From Siniperca chuatsi (lineage: Eukaryota; Chordata; Actinopteri; Centrarchiformes; Sinipercidae): a DNA stretch of 64,000 nt. Positions 48,575 through 59,422 of the stretch are shown piece after piece. A program made the position numbers and the translations under genes. The stretch lies in assembly GCF_020085105.1 (NCBI RefSeq), contig NC_058052.1, positions 20,455,733-20,519,732 on the forward strand. The letters run 5' to 3'. How positions within the stretch are numbered: the stretch's first letter is position 1; the number at the start of each line of letters is the position of its first letter. A model generated the notes under the pieces. It ran no database searches and was not told the origin of the DNA. It saw only the letters and a list, made by a program, of their open reading frames with translations.

Positions 48575-49640
48575 CCAATTAAATGACAAAATACATTGTT
48601 TGTAACTGCCCTTTAGAACGACACATAGAAGCATTTTCTGATCTGAAAATCCCAGATAACATAATCTGTCTGTGCCTTCCAAAACCGTTACGAATCACTG
48701 TCGAAAAATAAATCTGTTTAATGATCTGACACCAGAAAGGTAGTAAGGTAAGGTAAGGGGACGTCTACTGCTTCCTGGTGAAAAGGAACTGGCACAAGTC
48801 ATTTTTCATCAAATGATTCTCAACCTTAATAAAAAAGGATATTAATAAAACCCATAAAAGCACATATTCATCTGTTTTGTTTAGAAACAATTAAAAACAA
48901 ACAAGTAAAAGCTGATAAATACAGATAAAAACTGATATAAGCAGGTTAGGTTATAAAATAGTGATGATTATATTAGATTAAACAGGAAGGGGGGCTCATT
49001 GCAGGTAAGTAGGTGGACAGGTAAGTTAGTGTATGGGTAATTATTTTTATTTGTATTTGCAGGTAAAAGATAAAACCGTGTACCGATATATCATCTACAA
49101 GAAGGTAAAATGTGGCTAAAATGTGAAATTAGGTATGTGGTGGTTAAGTTAAAGATAAAAAAGTGTTCAATCTCAGGGGGCTAAAAAGCGACGTTCATTG
49201 AAACATAAAAAAGAGTGTGGCTGAGGTAAGACATACGGTGTATGGTGGCTAACTGAAGAAACAGAGGTTAGGTTTAGGCACAAAAACGACTTGGTTAGGT
49301 TTTGGGAAAGATCATGGTTTGGGTTAAAGTAATAGTACTTTATTAAGGTAAGGGAGCCTTCATAATCATGGTTACAGTAAGAACCACAACTACAGTTAGG
49401 AAACGATTGTGGTCATAAGAAATATTGACTGTCCCATGTTAAAGTCCTTGACCGATCCGTCCACCCATCTCTTCACTTTGTTGCTCTGTGACGTCGCCTG
49501 ACTTCCTCCTTTACTCCCGTCATAATGACTACGGCCGCTAGGAGGCTTTCTCACTCAAATGTGAACATATGTCATTTTGGGGCACTTGCTGGAATGACTA
49601 GTGGTGTCGTTCGTCTTGGGAGGACAGACTCTTCTAAAAT
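48575..49640 (+). repeat. Dispersed repeat family A, longest copy
   Basis: The start 'aaatgacaaaatacattgtt' and the end 'gtcgttcgtcttgggaggaca' correspond to the ends of copy 1. The interior is longer, with A/T-rich sequence at about 48790-49250 before 'aggtttaggcacaaaaacga'. Either copy 1 is deleted or this copy carries an insertion. Confidence 0.65.
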
Positions 49641-49879
49641 AGTTTGTGTATATTGAGTAAATAAGGTAAAACAGTTTAAGAATACACAAATAAGAAACAT
49701 AGTTTGTGTTTATTCTACCTTTCCTTTTTGGTTCTGCTCTCTACTGATTCTCCACCCCTCTCTCTAACCACTCTCCTGCACCCCCACTCTTCTCCAGGCC
49801 ACCCTTCCCTTCCCAGCCTGCTTTGCGGGCCCGGAGGCGCCAGCCGCACCCTGTCCCGTGCAGTCTCCTGCCGTCCCGC

Positions 49880-50330
49880 TGAAGACCGTGAAATCGGCAT
49901 GATTAATAATTATAATTATTGGCAAACGTGCCAGCTGCTCTGTGGCAATGGGCACCTCTGATTTATGGTTCTGTAAACGCAAACAGTCATTGTCCATATT
50001 CAGAGAAGAAAGGAGGGAAGGCAGGAGGGGAGACTGAGGCAGACGGGGAGTTTTGGACGCCTGCCCTCAAAATATGATTTTATCTTCGGAAGTCAGCAGC
50101 CCTGTCCTGCAGGCATTGTCCTCCGTCCCTCCCTCCTTGCTTCCAACCATTCGTCTCTTGTTCTGCCCATGCGCCTCACCTAGTCTGTGCTCCATGGAGC
50201 ATTGCTTTTTGATCTCAGTGGGCTTCAAAGGAGTCTGGGGCCACAGGGTTTCAAGCATTGTGCGCGCAGACTGCTGGCTTTATGAACAGCCCATCGTTAG
50301 CATTGTATTACCATGGTCTTAGCTCTCAGT
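49880..50330. promoter_or_regulatory. Possible regulatory block
   Basis: 'gcatgattaataattataat' near 49898 is a dense homeodomain-like site cluster in otherwise complex unique DNA. Function is inferred only. Confidence 0.25.
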
Positions 50331-50758
50331 GTTGAGGTGTATGTCCACAAAGCTGCATGCAGGGGTTAAGGACAATTAATGATTTAGAAGAAAAGTAAAA
50401 CTAGCTGTCTGTTTAAGATAAATCATCAATTATCTCGGCATAATTTGATCCAATAATAAACTGGAATACAACCAGGAGTCTGTCACAAAGTAGACAACAC
50501 TGACGTGGACTTTGCACTTCTTATTTGTGTTACCTGCGTATGTGTGTGTTTATGTTTGTGTGCTTTGCTGACTGATGGAGCTGCACAGTCTGTTCATCGG
50601 GCTCTGGGGGTCTGCTGATGTGTCCATCATTGACAGAACGAGACTATGGATTACCTCGCTCATTAATCATCATCAATGTGGCAGCTCACGCACACTCACT
50701 CACATAGACTTGTGTCACATACATGCACTAATGCAAACTCACACAAGTATACCTTCAT

Positions 50759-50789
<31 letters not shown>

Positions 50790-52670
50790 TTAATCTCTCC
50801 ACACACAGACAGAGTAGTTGTGACAGCTACTGGCCACCAACCTGTCCGCAGCCTAATCTCATTAGGGTCCTTCTGGCATCTGGGCCTGTTCTGCTGAGGC
50901 ATGGTCTATGATGGAGTGAAGAAGACAAGGCGTTCAAGCGTATAATAGATGTCTAAATCATCTGGCCTCAGCCAGCAGGTCCTCTTGCTCTTTCATGTGA
51001 TGCTCTGGAAGTATGCAGGAGAAAATATCTGAAAAACATGAAATAAAGGGAGAAGGAGGGAGAAAGAAATGAAAGCAGGTACCTGGGATTTGTGTAACTC
51101 TGCAAAGTTTAAATTCCAGCTGGTTAAATAAGGCAGCAACAACTTGGCAACAGTGATAAACTACATGTAACAGTGGTTGGTGGTGGCACAGTGACACTCA
51201 TCACACCTGTCTGCCACTCTCCAGTCTGCTGCAGGTCTGTCCTGTCCTGTCTAGTCCTGGAGAGCAGTGTTGTACCTGTCAGTGTTGTGCAGATGGGCTC
51301 CAGCTCCCCCAGGTACCTGGGCTAAATACCCGTCATTAATCACCACATAAAGCCTCCCCAGCGGGAGATGCCCCAGGTTAGACCACATCAAGAAATAAAT
51401 TGGCTGAAAAATGGCTCTGGACTAAAACTCCGTCCCTGGAGAGGAGAAGAGAGGAGAAAAGAGGAGAGGAGAGGAGAGAAAGCAGCCTTCTCAAGCCCAC
51501 TAAGTGATCTGTCAGCGAGCTAAGCGACATCATCATTCACTTGGCCCCTATCGTGTTCCCGTGGTGCTGACAATCTCGGCTGTTTGCTTTCAGATTTGTA
51601 CACATTCATCTTCTTTATTTGCCAAAGTGGCTATGCTTAGACGGAAGGCTGAGTTTTAACACTTCGAGTGTGGGGAACTTCAGGTCCATCAGGCTTTGAA
51701 TAAACATTCCTGAAAGATAGGAAGATAACATGAAAGCATCAGGAGAGGAAACACAGATGCAGACGAACGGAGAATAGTAACGGGACAGGAAGTTCCTTCT
51801 TTATTTTTAGCTCCAAACTCAGTGCTCAAAATTGGATTCTTTGCTTTTTCAACTTTCTTAATTTTGGGGATCTTTTGACAACACAACATGTTGCAGCTTC
51901 AGATACCAACCCCACTAAAATAATTCATATTAATCTTCCTGTGACCCACCTTGAGGTCATGACCCAATCTCAGAACAACATTGCTTTAGGGCCCATGCTG
52001 ATTTAGGGGCCAGAAAAGCCAAATTGGGATGCTGCCCTCTGTAATACGGGGTCCTATCAGCAGAAGAGAGACCTGTCTTCTTTGAGCAGTTAATCAATCA
52101 ATCAAAATGTATCCACAGAACATGTTTCATCCATTAAGATGCAATAAAATAATCAATAAAATACTTAAATCAAGAATGTAAAGAATCAAAGATATGTAAA
52201 AAATAATAATAATAATAATAAAGATGATAAAAGCACAGATAAGGTCAAGGACATGTTGTAGTCCAGTGGCCCAGACCTGTCCACCTCAGAGTAACATGTC
52301 TGTGGCTGTCCAGTCCTATGATTAATGACCACAGGGATTTCCTTGGTCAGCCACTGAACCTCTGCTCTATCGACACAGGTCCGCCTTTCACTGGTGATAT
52401 TCTGCAGCACCTCAGGGCCTCGCTGAGCCTTCAGTGGAAGACTGCTCTGTACGGATCTCCTCAGACATCCTAAAAACTTAATATGTGATGATGCAGTAAG
52501 TATTAGAACTAAACTGTTACCTTTCTGTTGTTGGTTTATCTATGTAAAGTTTAACCGGGTGTTTTATTATGCTTACCTGTCTGTTTTTGTTGTGATGACA
52601 CTTTAGGACACTTTTAACTGCTAATTCTACTTTCTGCTGATTTAAATCATATCTCTCTGCCAGCGGTGGA
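50331..52670. other. Unannotated DNA with a short (CA)n
   Basis: A CA array lies near 50763-50788, a GAGAAGA-type purine tract at about 51438-51480 and a short (AAT)n near 52201-52220. No gene was recognised. Confidence 0.4.
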
Positions 52671-52890
52671 AAGTAACATTTAGTCAAGTACTGTACTTAA
52701 GTACAGGTTTTAGGTACTTGTACTATACTTCTCATTTTATGTTACTTTATACTTCTACTCCACTACATTTCAGAGGGAAATATTGTACTTTTTATTTATC
52801 TTTTACATTTATCTGACAGCTTTAGTTACTAGTTATTTTGCAGATTGTGTTCCAAACACGACATATCAGCTTAGAAAAAACAGAGAAACA
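52671..52890 (+). mobile_element. hAT-like MITE, left half only
   Basis: It starts 'cagcggtggaaagtaacatt' and continues through 'tacttctactccactacatt' before losing similarity near 52890. The right end is missing. Confidence 0.75.
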
Positions 52891-54595
52891 AAAAATGTCC
52901 CCAAGTACTCAAAACTTTAAGGACTCAATTCCGTAAATAAAACTTTAAGGGATCACATTTTTATTATTTATTTTATTTTCATTTATAAAAAAGTGAAAAA
53001 CATCTTCCAGTGCAGTGGGAATGTTTAAATATATTTTCAGTGTAAAGAATTTTCTAAAATCAACTTTTTCATAATTCTAGCGCAGCAATCCAACTTATTA
53101 TCTCTTGTTTCAAGATACAGACACTCTTTTCTTGAACATCTTTTAAACAACTTGATTTGAATTAAAAACAGGTGGAAATATTCTCGCTTCACAGCAAAAT
53201 AAGGTTTTTAAGACGCTGATATGGACAGAATAGTCTTAATAAGATCTAGGTTTTTGCAGGTTAAATGATGCAACACTTTGATGCAAACACGCAAGTGTTT
53301 GGACTTTATAAAATACCTTTTTTGACAGTTGTTGATGATTGGCATGCATGTGCAAATAAACTGAACATTACACAGAAGAACAGCAAAAATCAATGAACAA
53401 CTAAAAATGTACGTAAATAAAAGCACTACTCCTGGGGTGACTTATCAATATGTTTTAAACATCTCTGCACATCACGTCTTAACACAACACACACTTAAAA
53501 GGCATAGCAGAGGACCACAGGCCATTATGTATTTTAAAAAGAGGGGCATGGTGAGCGGCCAGGTTATGCTCCTCTATTCTTCTTATTCTTCCTTCACCAG
53601 AGCGGTCGGTGTCAGTAGGCGATGGCAGGACAATGGAGGTGATCTCTCTGATCTCGGTGCTTCTATTGTGGCTCATCATATTATTAATGTTCATCTCTGA
53701 GAAAAGCCACGGCCTCTGCCTCACTGTCGTTTTGTCTCTGCTGGACTTTCTCTCTTCTCTCTGTCGCACTTTATCTCCATGCAGCTCTGTCATCTCTCCA
53801 TGCTGTATTGTCTCTGTCAAATGCACATGCACACACAGAAAACCTATAAAAATAACACAATCCACCAAAGGAAATTGAAGTCATTGTCCCAACATCATTA
53901 TCAGGGTAATTTCTTGGAAAAAATTCTCTTTTTCCAACCCACATTCATCAGTTGTAGTAATAAGACAATATGCCAGATCTATAGAGTCTTTGGGACACAA
54001 GAACTGTGATGCTGCAGAGACATAAAATTATTTTTAAATTCCTTCCCAATTTGCCTTCGCTCCAAACCTGTATTCAGACATTCCCACTCATTCCTGAGGT
54101 CTTTGTACTCCTACAATTGTGCAAAAATGGGAACACTTTGAAGGTGTGTTGCCCACTCTCCTTTCAAAACACACAAACTATAGAAGCCAGGGTGAGCTGT
54201 CGCTCATTTATCAGTGGTGCCGTGGGCTGCCCATGCCTTGCTGTGCTGTGCTTGGGGTCAGGCTTCCTTCACTGTGGACTCGGAGTAATTATTAACCTAC
54301 AGGGATTGTCCCGCAGTCATCTGGGACTGCTGAGTGTCAGTCGGCAAAGGTCATGACAAGGCAACACAGTGATGAAGAAGGAGCTAGAGAGTGAAAATAG
54401 AGAGAGAGACTGACTGATGAATTAAAATCAAACTGGAAAATTAGACCACGTTCATAACAAGAGGCGCGGATTATGGATTACACACTTAAGTCTGGTTATA
54501 TTCTATTTTTATTTTTCATTGTCAACAAATCATGAAAACCGTAAAACCAACAATGAACTGATTCTACTAACAAGCAGAAACTGATATAGCTTACT
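52891..54595. other. Unannotated DNA
   Basis: Overlapping open frames at 53479-54356 on both strands lack domain-like features. Confidence 0.35.
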
Positions 54596-54599
54596 CCTC

Positions 54600-55612
54600 T
54601 GCAGTGCTGTGCAGTAATGCATTACTCAGTAACAGTAATGTGCTTACTTTTTGCAGTAATGAGCAGTATAAGGAATTACAATTCACAGTTAGCCTCTATG
54701 AAAAGAGGAGAAATGCAACTCCTGGTAACTTTAAAGTTGTATTATTTACATGTTGTGCCTTCTTAGCTGGCTTGCTAACGTTGGCCAGTGGTGTGTTTAC
54801 ATTCAAGAACCCCACAACTTCATGAGGATGGGACTTCTGGAATGCTGCGTGCAGTCGCTGAGACTAAAGTTAGGGGGATTTGGACCGAAAACAAGGCTGC
54901 GTTGGTGGGGGCAGGTTGATTAAAGTACAGATGAGACAATGAAATACGATCCAGGAAGTCCAGTTGGAGTAACAGATCCATGCAGCTTATCAGACACCAA
55001 AACACTGCTCGACAGTTTTCAATACTCACAGACGGATTTTACAACTCTGGAAAGTTTTCACGGCGGCAGCTATTTTATCTTTTGCCACAACAGTTGTGAG
55101 GTAAACAGTAGAGATACGATGTTCACAGAGTAATCCACCAGGAATGTGTGCTTGCATGCATTTGATTGTCCAGCACAGTGCCTTGCTGGATGATGTTGCA
55201 TTGCATTACAGCTAAAGTTGAGCCAGATTAAACTTTTTTGCTGGGTGATCCTGCGTTGTTTTGCCGGAGACCCCTGCTTCGGGGACCCCTCTGTTTCAAA
55301 TGAAATGAATGGGCTGCGTTTTTTCACGCAGGGCTGAAGTCGGTCTGAATGCAGCCTTAAGCTAGTTATTGATGGTCAGTAAATATCTCCAAAACGTAGG
55401 CTGGCTGCTTGTTAACATGTCTTCTACGTCTACACCTCTTCAATACAGAAAACGTGTGGATGTGGATGCTGGGTAACGAAAGTAAAGTAACGAGTAGTGT
55501 AACTTATTTCTTTTGCTGTTGAGTAATTAGTAAAGTTATTACGTTTTATGTAACATTATTACTTTTTCGAAGAGTAATATGTAATGAGTAATTGATTACA
55601 TTAACCGTCCTG
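54600..55612. mobile_element. hAT-like non-autonomous element with GTAAT-rich ends
   Basis: The left end 'cagtaatgcattactcagta' and the right end 'aatatgtaatgagtaattga' form imperfect inverted arms rich in GTAAT/ATTAC around a 1-kb interior. No transposase was seen. Confidence 0.45.
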
Positions 55613-55614
55613 CT

Positions 55615-55920
55615 GCCATGAATACTCACTAGAGCATCAAATGTGTATCAATCCTCGGCTGAAAATAGTCCCCAACAAATGCACCATTTACTCCTGTTTG
55701 AGTAACTTATGCTGAAATCTACAGTGCCCATTTGTTTTGGACATTATTGAGCCTTTTAAATGAATTATTTGCTACTTGTTTTTAGATTTCATCTCCAATA
55801 TGAACGAATGGGTTTGGGGCTGAGTGCCTCAGACAGGGAAGGGAAGTCGGAAAGTACTGAGAGACAGACTAACAACCTGTTGATTTTAGTCTTTTCATGG
55901 GATTTGTTGACAAACACAAA
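55615..55920 (-). mobile_element. Foldback MITE family B, inverse copy
   Basis: 'aaaatagtccccaacaaatg' (about 55665) is the inverse complement of the 1381-1400 phrase. 'cttttcatgggatttgttga' near 55892 is the terminal arm. Confidence 0.6.
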
Positions 55921-56059
55921 AATATAGAATATCCTTTGAGCATTAATACAAGCTCAGGTAGCTATTTTTCCTTAGACTAGTTCAAGAGTTGACTTATTAA
56001 AGTCTGTGCGTAAATAAAATGCTCAGACTTGACATCAGAATGTGTCTTCCACCTGAAAT

Positions 56060-56375
56060 GATTGGGCAATAATTCAATTAGTCGACTGACAGAAAATTAA
56101 TCTATTAAACTATTTTGAGAATCATCAAGGTAATTTTTCAGGCCAAACATCGCTCATCAATTGTCAGAATTTGCTGATTTCATTTATTTTATGTGGCAAT
56201 AAACTGAATATCTTTGGACAAAACAAGAAATATAAATTTGTCGTTGGGCTTTGTAAAATTATAACGAGCATTTTTCACTATTTTCTGACTTTTTACAGAC
56301 CAACCGGTTAAGAAATTAATTGAGAAAATAATCAGCAGATTAATCGATAATGAAAATAATTATTAATTGCAGCCC
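56060..56375. mobile_element. ATTAATCG-type element, copy 3
   Basis: It runs from 'caattagtcgactgacagaa' to 'attattaattgcagcccta' with inverted ATTAATC-rich ends, matching the nested copy at 36.8 kb. Confidence 0.6.
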
Positions 56376-57434
56376 TACTGGAAACGTAAACTAAACACCA
56401 CAGATCTTTTTGTGTTCCAAATGTAATGAATCTTAAAAACTTAACTCCTTAATAACATTTATAGATATTCAGGTTTACTTTACCAAAATATTTTGAAACG
56501 TCACTTTTATGGGTTTTATTATGTTACAGCTCTTTCTACCCAAACTAAACATAACCAAAAATGCCTAAATCAATGATATAGCTTCCCCCTACTCACTCAG
56601 CTAGACCCCCTGTGTGTGATATAACCTGGGAAAAAGTGCTGTTTTTTTTTTTTTTTAAATCATGGGAAGAGCAGGGTGTGGACGTTCTCTACATAAAACC
56701 CACCACCTCAAACTGAAGGTAATTTATACTGCTGCTGTGGCATTGTGGCCTACAGAGCCTTTGTGAGGCAGCGCACAACACATCTTCTAAAGATGTTTGG
56801 GTTTTGTGGGGAATAAATTGTGCGGTTCGTCTGCGGTCCAGCTCTATATCATATTCGGCTAGCTTGTCGGTGCCACTGAGGTGGTGAATGGGCCGCCAGA
56901 GGCCCAGCCACTAGCGGGTGGTCTGACACAGAAAGGTTAAATATGGTTCAGCCACGGACGCTCTCAAAGGGCCTTGCTGTTAAAAAAGTAAGTTATGTGG
57001 GTTATATGTCTTCACGCAGTCAGGAAATTGACAATACTGGTGCAGTGAGGCACAAGGCTGTCCCAGGGCTGAACTTCATGCTTGACCGTACAATTGAAAA
57101 AAAGAGTCACAACATCACTTGTTTCCGGTGGATTTATTGACGGCTCATCAAAGCTCCGGCTAGACAAGAGGTGTAAAATCAACACAATGACCATGCCTAT
57201 ATAATGGTTATATTCATCGAACTTCTTTGTACTTAAAAGTATGACGACAAACTTGAACTCTTCAGTGACATGAAAAATGGAAGAAAGCAAAAATGCAGCA
57301 GTTACAGAAAATAAATGGTTGAAACATTAACATAGTAAGTGGAGAGACACTGAATCACGGCCCTGAACAAACACTGCTATAGTGATCTATTGCACTACTT
57401 GTATGGTTAATTGATCATTTATTTCTGCTTTGTA
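56376..57434. other. Unannotated DNA
   Basis: No gene or clear repeat was recognised. Confidence 0.35.
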
Positions 57435-57681
57435 TTAAAGGGTCAGTTCACCCAAATTACAGAAAAGCATATTTTCACACATGGTAATCAACAGTCTTCA
57501 TAATTTCTTTTTTCCCCCGATCCCCCTTGTCACAAGACAAATCTTTTTCCTTTATCACAATTCTCTTTTCCTCCTACTACTCTAACCCTACAACTAAACT
57601 TAATTAAAAATAATAAAACATTTAATTCTACAATGATATTGAAGAAAAGAAGAGCAAACCTCCAAATTACATTCAAGTATG

Positions 57682-58152
57682 TGACATGTTCAGTTCAAAA
57701 AGAGGACCCAAATGCAGGACTGAGGCAGGCAGGTTGAAGAACAAAAGACGAGTTTATTCCTTACTTAAACGGCAACACAACACAACTTGGATGGAATGAA
57801 TTAAACTCGGATGAGAAGTTCAGGTAAGTAATCCAAAAATAAAAGACCAACACAAAAAATAACAGGAGCCCAACAAAGGTAAAGCCAAACAGAGGTACAC
57901 AAAAAATACACGACTGACGATAACACGCTGAAATGGTGGGGACAAACGCAGGGAACATGGTACAATGATTACCTGACACAGAACAAAAGAAGAACACTGA
58001 CTAAATACACTCAGGTAGGGGAGACAACGAGACACAGGTGAAAACAATGAAAGCAATCAAAGACAGGAAGCAAAACTATCAGACACATAAGGGAGGGACA
58101 ATATTACAAAATAAAACAGGAAATAATAGGACAAAAACCCAAAACCATGGCA
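57682..58152 (-). mobile_element. Solo LTR
   Basis: The 471-bp block begins TG and ends CA (tgacatg ... catggca) and is bracketed by an exact 5-bp duplication GTATG (57677-57681 and 58153-58157). A minus-strand AATAAA (57753-57758) near the 3' end fits an R-region polyadenylation signal, which sets the orientation. No gag, pol or second LTR is present, so recombination between LTRs probably removed the body. The LTR-element family was not determined. Confidence 0.75.
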
Positions 58153-58809
58153 GTATGCCAGTTATTGTAGTTGACTGAATCAGTTCAACACCAAGTTTGC
58201 TCATGTTGCTTATGTCTTATATCATCATTGGTTTGTGTAATTAATATTTCCACTGTTCCAGTGTTGTTTTTAGGACAGAGTTAAATCGTTCAATTTGTTA
58301 GTTATTCTCCATGTTTGTGTTGAGAAGAAATATTTTTCCAAGGAGGACTTTTTCTTTGGTAAAAAGTAGCTCAGCTGAAAAATGGTCTGTCTATTATCCA
58401 GATGTGTTGCTTTTGAATTTTTTTAAATGCCAGTTTTCAATGCTCTGAGCACCACAAATGAAAGTCACTTCCATTTTACACAGTTGTGGAGTGGGAGGAG
58501 CTATTTGGGCTCCCCTGGTTCTGGAAGTAAAAGTCCCATAAATTTTTCCCATAGACAATGTTGTCAGAAAATGATTCACTGTTCAAGCACTTCTACAGTT
58601 TGAATTGTCAGTACATAAGATTAACAACCACTGAACTCACGTGTGCCACTAAAGGCAGGAGAAATCTAAAAATTACGGCGATGAGAAAACTTGACCCAAA
58701 TTTTGGGTCAATTTTGGATGAACTGAGCAGCAGTAGCGCCATGTTTGGCTCTCAACGGCAATGACGAAGGGTTGTGAATTTGCTAGAGCTCTGAGTGGAG
58801 CCTCTGACT

Positions 58810-58990
58810 GGCTAACAAGTCCTCCACATTAAATGACAAAATAAAATAAGTACTTTTTTAAGGTTTGGGGGCCTTCGTCGTCATGGTTACAATAATAAAC
58901 ACGCATTTAAGGTTGTGGAACAATCGTGGTCATGCTATTAAAAAACAACAATGCTGACTGTCAGTCTGAAACGGGAAATGAACAGCAGTA
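58810..58990 (+). repeat. Dispersed repeat family A, fragment
   Basis: 'gtcgtcatggttacaataat' and 'atcgtggtcatgctattaaa' match copy 1. Confidence 0.6.
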
Positions 58991-59422
58991 TCCCATGTTA
59001 AGGTTTATACGTTAAGTAACATGGAGGATATTGTTGAAAGAAAAAATTGAAATGGGAATACAGAATGGGGGGAAAGTCTGGAATCAGCAGCCCCTTCCAA
59101 TTCACAACTCTATGGATGTGGCAGCAGAAATCTTTGCAGCAAATGTCTCAAAACCTGGACAAATAAAACCAAAACTATTTGCATGTTTTGTTATTTGGGT
59201 GAACCAACCCTAATCACACTGAAATACATAACGGGACGAGGAGACTGTTTGTAAAATGTGAATTTCTGACTGTGATGGAGACCGGTTTCCGCCAGTCCCT
59301 GCGCAGAGGTTCAAGTGTGTAGGAAGGATCCCTGAGGGAGTGAATTGCTGCTTTTGAGATCATGGTTGAGGGAGACTGTCTCTGAGTCTGTCTCTCTGTC
59401 GCTGAGCTGAATTTAAGAGGAG

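Larger units (their letters stand above)
57435..59211. mobile_element. Possible interrupted TTAA-type MITE or chance end pair
   Basis: TTAA at 57435-57438 is followed by AGGGTCAGTTCACCCAAATT. The inverse of a similar end, 'tttgggtgaaccaaccct', lies at about 59194-59211. If they are one element's ends, the solo LTR and repeat A copy between them are later insertions. The right flank has lost TTAA. Confidence 0.35.
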
